Assembly (NCBI GenBank): GCA_024291935.2
Contig: CM044307.1
Coordinates: forward strand, 102,801,461-102,865,460
Direction of reading: 5' to 3'
DNA length: 64,000 bases
From: Okapia johnstoni
Taxonomy: Eukaryota > Chordata > Mammalia > Artiodactyla > Giraffidae
Every line of letters starts with the position of its first letter. Position 1 is the stretch's first letter. The notes beneath the pieces were generated by a model. It saw only the letters and a list, made by a program, of their open reading frames with translations, was not told where the DNA came from and searched no databases. Of the stretch, positions 58,916 to 64,000 are shown piece after piece. The translations under genes and the position numbers were made by a program.

Positions 58916-60449
58916 CATAGTAATTTATTCATTATTGTTATTATTCAAGTTAATAATATCTTATTTGAATAATATATTCCTTATAGGAATCTTGTAGATC
59001 ATTAAAATAATTTATACCTAATGTTGAATTATTCTCAGTAAATTGAATTTAGGGAGAACCAGCTACTGACAGTAAAATATTTTAAATATATCCATTGGAA
59101 ATATGTGCAGTGGTTCTACTCATATTAATACTTATGTGTGGCATATTAATTTAAAATGATTTCTCAAGGTATACCTTTATTTTACTTTTAAAAAATATAT
59201 GTTTATATATTTGCAAACACATAGAATACTACTTCTGGAAAAAAACCAAATGTCTGTTAATGGTGATTTCCTCTGAGGGTGATGGTATTGTGGGCATGTA
59301 ATGGAAAGAGACTTAATTTTCATTATATTAGCCTTTGTGTCAGGGTTTTTTTAGTATGTGCTAGCATATCAATAAAAAATATATTGAAATATTTCCTTTC
59401 CTCATACAGAGCAGTTTATTTGCCTCATTACATATATTTTTTCCTGTTTCAGTGATTTTTTTTTCTTTTGCTACAATAGGCACAGTCTAGGGAAATCAGA
59501 AAACATGAGTTGAATTATTCATGAACGTTAAGGGAACTTTTAACTCTTACATTAGCAGCATGTCCTACTGGGATAGGGCAGGAAAACACCCTACTCATTG
59601 ATGACCTGTCAGAGCAAGACTGCATCAGTGCACCTTGCCAAAAGGAGTACTCTCAGTTCTAGATTACTTTAAATATATATAGTAATACCAACTAGAAAGC
59701 TATATTGGGATCCCATTACCATTTTTATCTCTGACATCAATGAGTCAAAGAATGTTTAGTACAATTGCAAGTGACATATTACAAGGTTGAAATGGAAGAC
59801 TGTGGTTCAAAAACATGGGGGATCCCAAAATTAAGAGTACAATTTTATCCTGAGGAGAAAGGAAACAAAAAATAGCACCTTTTTCAATGCAGTTTCTAGG
59901 AAAGTTGTGAAACAACCTTCTTTTTATAAAGTGTTGAAACTGTTGACTATATATATTAAAGGAACAGATTTTCCCCCATCTTTTATTTTTAACAACTTTG
60001 CATCAACTATTATCTAATTTTAAACTTGTCATGCAAAGTTTCATCAAGAATAGCTGTTTTAAATCATTACAGTTAGCTCTATTATTGTGGGATGTCTTTA
60101 CTTTTACCTATGTCCTATAAAACATATCTTAAGGGACATAAATTGCTATCTTGAAGAATTTATTAGTCAAAACATTTGTGGAAGCCATGTGCAAAATTAA
60201 TTGTTTTACTTCCTTCAGAACAATCAAGCCATGTATGTTCATGAAATAATGAATGTAATTATTTCTGTAATTTTCTAATCATGCCAATTCTGGAAAAAAA
60301 CACATTTTTCTGACTGTATAGAAAACTAAAGGTCTAATTCAAATTTTTCTATATTTATAAGGAAAGCAAATTTACTTTGAAATAGACTACATTTTAATAA
60401 ATACAACATAATGGTTGAACTGTAATAAATTTTTGTCTTCTTTTTGAAA
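58916..60449. other. Unassigned AT-rich DNA
   Basis: The part around 59230-59390 ('gttaatggtgatttcctctgagggtg' in style) resembles the tail of some old LINE, but not firmly. No gene. Confidence 0.45.
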
Positions 60450-60715
60450 GACTGTTTTTTAAAGAGCATTTTTAGATTTATAGCAAAATCGAGAGGGTAC
60501 AGAGATTTCCTGTATACCCCTTCATCTACACAGATGGAGCATCTCTCATTATTAACATCCACCAACAGGGTACTGCATTAGTTACAACTGATGAACCCAC
60601 ACTGGACACATCATAGTCACTCATAGTCACAATGAGTCATAAGGTTCATTATGAATGTGGATAAATATATAATGACATGTATGCATGATGCAAAGTATCT
60701 TCATTGACCTAATGT
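60450..60715 (-). mobile_element. L1ME-type 3' UTR, antisense
   Basis: 'agagcatttttagatttatagc', 'tcctgtataccccttcatc', 'agttacaactgatgaaccc', 'tataatgacatgtatgcatg'. Collinear with, and just 3' of, the L1 piece at 305-660 in consensus order. Confidence 0.65.
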
Positions 60716-60837
60716 AATATTTTGCATCCTCTGAAAATTTGATTACAAAAAACTTACATCTGGCAATACTATTTGAAATACAAATTGCGAACTAAATTTT
60801 ATTTAATTAGTATCTTTATCTAGCATACTAGTATTTA

Positions 60838-61049
60838 AAGTGAAAGTGAAAGTCGCTTAGTCATGTCTGACTTTTTGTGACCCAATGGACTATAGCCCGC
60901 CAGGCTCCTCTGTCCATGGAATTCTCTAGGCAAGAATACTGGAGTGGGTAGCCATTCCTTTCTCCAGGGAATCTTCCCAACTCAGGAATCAAACCCAGGT
61001 CTCCCACATTGCAGGTGGATTCTTTACCATCTGAGCCACCAGGGGAGGC
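60838..61049 (-). mobile_element. Bov-tA SINE, antisense
   Basis: Starts 'aagtgaaagtgaaagtcgc', ends in the antisense tRNA head 'catctgagccaccagggga'. Possible short target duplications 'ctagtattta' (from 60828) and 'ctagtaatat' (from 61050). Confidence 0.93.
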
Positions 61050-61124
61050 CTAGTAATATATATAATTCCCTGCACTATACAATAGCTCTTTGTTGCTTAT
61101 CTGTTTTATATATAGTACTGTGTG

Positions 61125-61451
61125 ACTCAGTTCAGTTCAATTCAGTTGCTCAGTCATGTCGAACTCTTTGTGACCCCATGGACTGCAGCATGCCAGGCCT
61201 CCCTGTTCATCACCAACTCCTGAAGTTTACTCAAGCTCATGTCCACTGAGTCGGTGATGCCATCCAACCATCTCATCCTCTGTCATCCCCTTCTCCTCCC
61301 GCATTTAGTCTTACCCAGTATCAAGATCTTTTCCAATGAGTCAGTTCACATCAGGCGGCCAAAGTATTGGAATTTCAGCTTCAGCATCAGTCCTTCCAAT
61401 GAATATTCAGGACTGATTTCCTTTAGGATAGACTGGTTGGATCTCCTTGCA
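61125..61451 (-). mobile_element. BovB 3' end, antisense
   Basis: A 327-bp fragment from 'actcagttcagttcaattcag' to 'ttggatctccttgcag'. L1 text resumes with 'gtgtgtatctattaatctc'; 'gtgtg' at 61120-61124 and 61452-61456 is a possible short target duplication. Confidence 0.93.
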
Positions 61452-61729
61452 GTGTGTATCTATTAATCTCAAACTGCTAATTAATTCTTCCTCCCTCTCC
61501 TTTTTCTTTGATAACCATAAATTTGTTTTCTATGTTTGTGGGTCTATTTCTGTTTTGTAAATGAGTTCATTTGTATCATTTTTTAGATTCCACATATAAG
61601 TGATATCATATGATATTTATCTTTCTCTGATTTATTTCACTTAGTATGATAATCTCTAGTTTCATCTATGTTGTTACAAATGGCATTATTTCATTCTAAG
61701 ACAAAAAAATCTTAGTATTCCATTCTGTA

Positions 61730-61866
61730 CTGGAAGAGGGCATGGCAACCCACTCCAATATTCTTGCCTGGAGAATCCCATGGACAGAGGAGCCTGTGGG
61801 CTACAGTACATGAGATTGCAAAGAGTCCAACATGACTGAAGTGATTAGTGGCAGCAGACGCAGCAG
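61730..61866 (-). mobile_element. Bov-A2 monomer SINE, antisense
   Basis: 'ggaagagggcatggcaacccac' back to 'gtggcagcagacgcagca'. 'attccatt' occurs on both sides (61717-61724 and 61868-61875), fitting a target duplication in L1. Confidence 0.9.
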
Positions 61867-62044
61867 CATTCCATTGTATATATATGTACACCACATCTTT
61901 ATCCATTTGCCTGTTGATGGACACTAAAGTTGCTTCCATAGCTTATCTATTGTAAATAATGCTGCTATGAACACTGGGGTCCATGTATCTTTTCAAATTA
62001 GAGTTTTTGTCTTTTCCAGATACATGCACAAGAGTGAGAATGCT

Positions 62045-63762
62045 GCAGTTCAGCTCAGTTCAGTTCAGTCGCTCAGGCGTGTCCGACTCTCTGTGACCCC
62101 ATGGACTGCAGCACACCAGGCCTCCCTGTCCATCACCAACTCCTAAAGTTGACTCAAACTCATGTCCATTGAGTCAGTGATGCCATCCAACCATCTCATC
62201 TTCTGTCGTCCCCTTCTCCTCCTGCCCCCAATTCTTTCCAGCATCCGGGCCTTTTCAAATGAGTCAGCTCTTCGCCTCAGATGGCCAAAGTATTGGAGTT
62301 TCAGCTTCAACATCAGTCCTTCCAGTGAATATTCAGGACTGATTTCCTTTAGGATGGACTGCTTTTGATCTTGCAGTCCAAGGAACTCTCAAGAGAGTCT
62401 TCTCCAACACCACAGTTCAAAAGCATCAGTTCTTCAGCACTTATCCATACATGACTACAGGAAAAACCATAGCTTTGACTACACAGACCTTTGTTGGCAA
62501 AGTAATGTCTCTGCTTTTAATATGCTGTCTATGTTGGTCATAACTTTTGTTCAAATGAGCAAGCATCTTTCAATTTCATGGTGGCAGTCACCAAATGCAG
62601 TGATTTTGGAGCCCCCCAAAATAAAGTCTGTTACTATTTCCCCATCTATTTGCTATGAAGTAATGGGAACAGCTCAACATTCAGAAAACTAAGATCATGG
62701 CATCCTGTCCCATCACTTTGTGGCAAATGGATGGGGAAACAGTGGAAACAGTGGCTGACTTTATTTTTCTGGGCTCCAAAAACATTGCAGTTGGTGATTG
62801 CAGCCATGAAATTAAAAGACGCTTACTCCTTGGAAGGAAAGTTACGACCAACCTAGACAGCATATTCAAAAGCAGAGACATTACTTTGCCAACAAAGGTC
62901 CATCTATTCAAGGCAATGGTTTTTCCAGTGGTCATGTATGGATGTGAGAGTTGGACTATAAATAAAGGTGAGTGCAGAAGAATTGTTTTGAACTGTGGTG
63001 TTGGAGAGGACTCTTGAGAGTCCCTTGGACTGCAAGAAGACCCAACCAATCCATCCTACTGGAGAGCAGTCCTGGGTGTCTATTGGAAGGACTGATGTTA
63101 AAGCTGAAACTCCAATACTTTGGCCACCTGGTGCGAAGAGCTGACTAATTGGAAAAGATCCTTATGCTGGGAAATATTGAAGGCAGGAAGAGAAGGGGGA
63201 TGACAGAGGATGAGATGGTTGGATGGCATCACCGACTCAGTGGACATGGGTTTGGGTCGACTCGGGGAGTTGGTGATGGACAGGGAGGGCTGGCGTGCTG
63301 CAGTTCACGGGGTTGCAAAGAGTCGGACATAACTGAGCGACTGAACTGAACTGAACTGAACTGATGGGACCAGATGCCATATCTTAGCTTTCTGAATGTT
63401 GAGTTTTAAGCCAAAGTTTTCACTCTCCTCTTTCACTTTCATCAAGAGGCTCTTTAGTTCTTCTTCACTTTCTGCCATAAGGGTGGTGTCATCTGCATAT
63501 CTGAGGTGACTGGTGTTTCTCCCGACAATCTTGATTCCAGCTTGTGCTTCATCCAGCCCAGTGTTTCTCATGATGTACTCTGCATATAAGTCAAATAAGC
63601 AGGGTGACAATATACAGCCTTGACGTACTCCTTTCCCTATTTGGAATTAGTCTGTTTTTCCATATCCAGTTCTAACTGTTTCTTCCTGACCTGCATACAG
63701 ATTTCTCAGGAGGCAGGTCAGGTGGTCTGGCATTCCCATCTCTTTAAGAATTTTCCACAGTT
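62045..63762 (-). mobile_element. BovB X, antisense, split by BovB Y
   Basis: Minus-strand BovB in two parts, 62045-62668 and 63364-63762. The first runs from the ACTGA tail to the region after YADD ('ctatgaagtaatggga'); the second resumes at 'atgggaccagatgcc' and continues through YADD (about 63491-63502) to 'gaattttccacag'. Its 5' end is lost where sense BovB Z begins. Frames are broken. Confidence 0.93.
62669..63363 (+). mobile_element. BovB Y, 5'-truncated, sense, inside BovB X
   Basis: Sense BovB from 'cagctcaacattcagaaaac' to a clean 'actgaactgaactgaactg' tail. The 6-bp 'atggga' at 62663-62668 and 63364-63369 is the likely target duplication. Codes the C-terminal part of the RT protein (open 62697-63017), with shifts afterwards. 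Confidence 0.93.
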
Positions 63763-63982
63763 GAGCTGACTCATTGGAAATGACCCTAATGCTGGGAAAG
63801 ACTGAGGGCAAGAGGAGACGGGGATGACAGAGGATGAGATGGCTGGATGGCATCATTGACTCGATGGACATGAGTTTGGGTCGACTCAGGGAGTTGGTGA
63901 TGGACAGGGAGGCCTCTCGTGCTGCAGTTCATGGGGTTGCAAAGAGTTGGACATGACTGAGCGACTGAACTGAACTGAACTG
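63763..63982 (+). mobile_element. BovB Z 3' end, sense
   Basis: A 220-bp sense 3' fragment from 'gagctgactcattggaaatg' to 'actgaactgaactgaactga', abutting the broken 5' side of BovB X. The window ends 18 bases later, so its right flank cannot be judged. Confidence 0.92.
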
Positions 63983-64000
63983 ATTCTGACTCGTATGAGG

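Larger units (their letters stand above)
61050..62044 (-). mobile_element. Artiodactyl L1 3' part, antisense, with two insertions
   Basis: Pieces 61050-61124, 61452-61729 and 61867-62044 read in order as antisense L1 3' UTR into the end of ORF2: 'ttccctgcactatacaatag', 'agattccacatataagtgatatc', 'gcctgttgatggacac'. A BovB (61125-61451) and a Bov-A unit (61730-61866) interrupt it, and a further BovB begins at 62045. Confidence 0.87.

Noticed and set aside
9131..63982. Many similar blocks as segmental or tandem duplications
   Set aside because: Each block is a separate BovB or Bov-A copy with its own flanks, and several have their own target duplications.
1..64000. CRISPR arrays, operons, ribosome binding sites, rho-independent terminators
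   Set aside because: The repeat content shows a mammalian nuclear genome; no regularly spaced direct repeats with unique spacers were seen.

Overview
The window is nuclear DNA from a ruminant, most likely a bovid. The evidence is the repeat set: BovB (RTE-clade LINE) copies ending in an ACTGA pentamer tail, Bov-tA (tRNA-Glu-headed) and Bov-A2 SINEs, one CHR-type cetartiodactyl SINE, artiodactyl-style L1 3' ends, and older mammalian L1M, L2, MIR, MaLR and ERVL fossils. It is AT-rich and CpG-poor. I found no supportable host protein-coding gene, rRNA, functional tRNA, CRISPR array or bacterial feature. Every long open frame I could explain is a fragment of a retrotransposon, and none is intact.

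Layout. 0.3-9 kb: old antisense L1 sequence, broken by a nearly complete sense BovB (3695-6854, 9-bp target duplication) and a two-headed Bov-tA. 9.1-10.7 kb: a 5'-truncated BovB. 10.8-15.9 kb: an old antisense L1 5' region that received a younger antisense L1, which in turn received a CHR SINE and a 5'-inverted BovB. 16.5-17.8 kb: an L1 with a 5' inversion. 18-26 kb: mostly unassigned DNA with thin L1, MIR, L2 and Bov-tA traces. 26.1-29.5 kb: antisense BovB, a MaLR LTR, and an L1 3' end split by a Bov-A2. 30-41.8 kb: mostly unassigned, with L2, MIR, nested L1/Bov-A2, Bov-tA pairs and an ERVL integrase fossil; a CpG cluster and an exon-like frame lie at 31.9-32.6 kb. 41.8-48.5 kb: three BovB copies nested one inside another in alternating orientation. 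49-60 kb: scattered L1, Bov-tA, BovB and MIR in AT-rich DNA. 60-64 kb: an antisense L1 cut by several BovB and SINE insertions, ending in a second BovB-in-BovB nest.

The main story is retrotransposon layering. The nests give a relative chronology. Two older BovB copies differ from the younger ones both in the reverse transcriptase active-site motif (YVDD rather than YADD) and in the 3' tail (AAC-type rather than ACTGA). Two independent 5' inversions (one BovB, one L1) have junctions that fit twin priming. Identities come from reading the sequence and recognising families; no alignment was run, and element edges are usually good to about 5-20 bases unless a target duplication fixes them.
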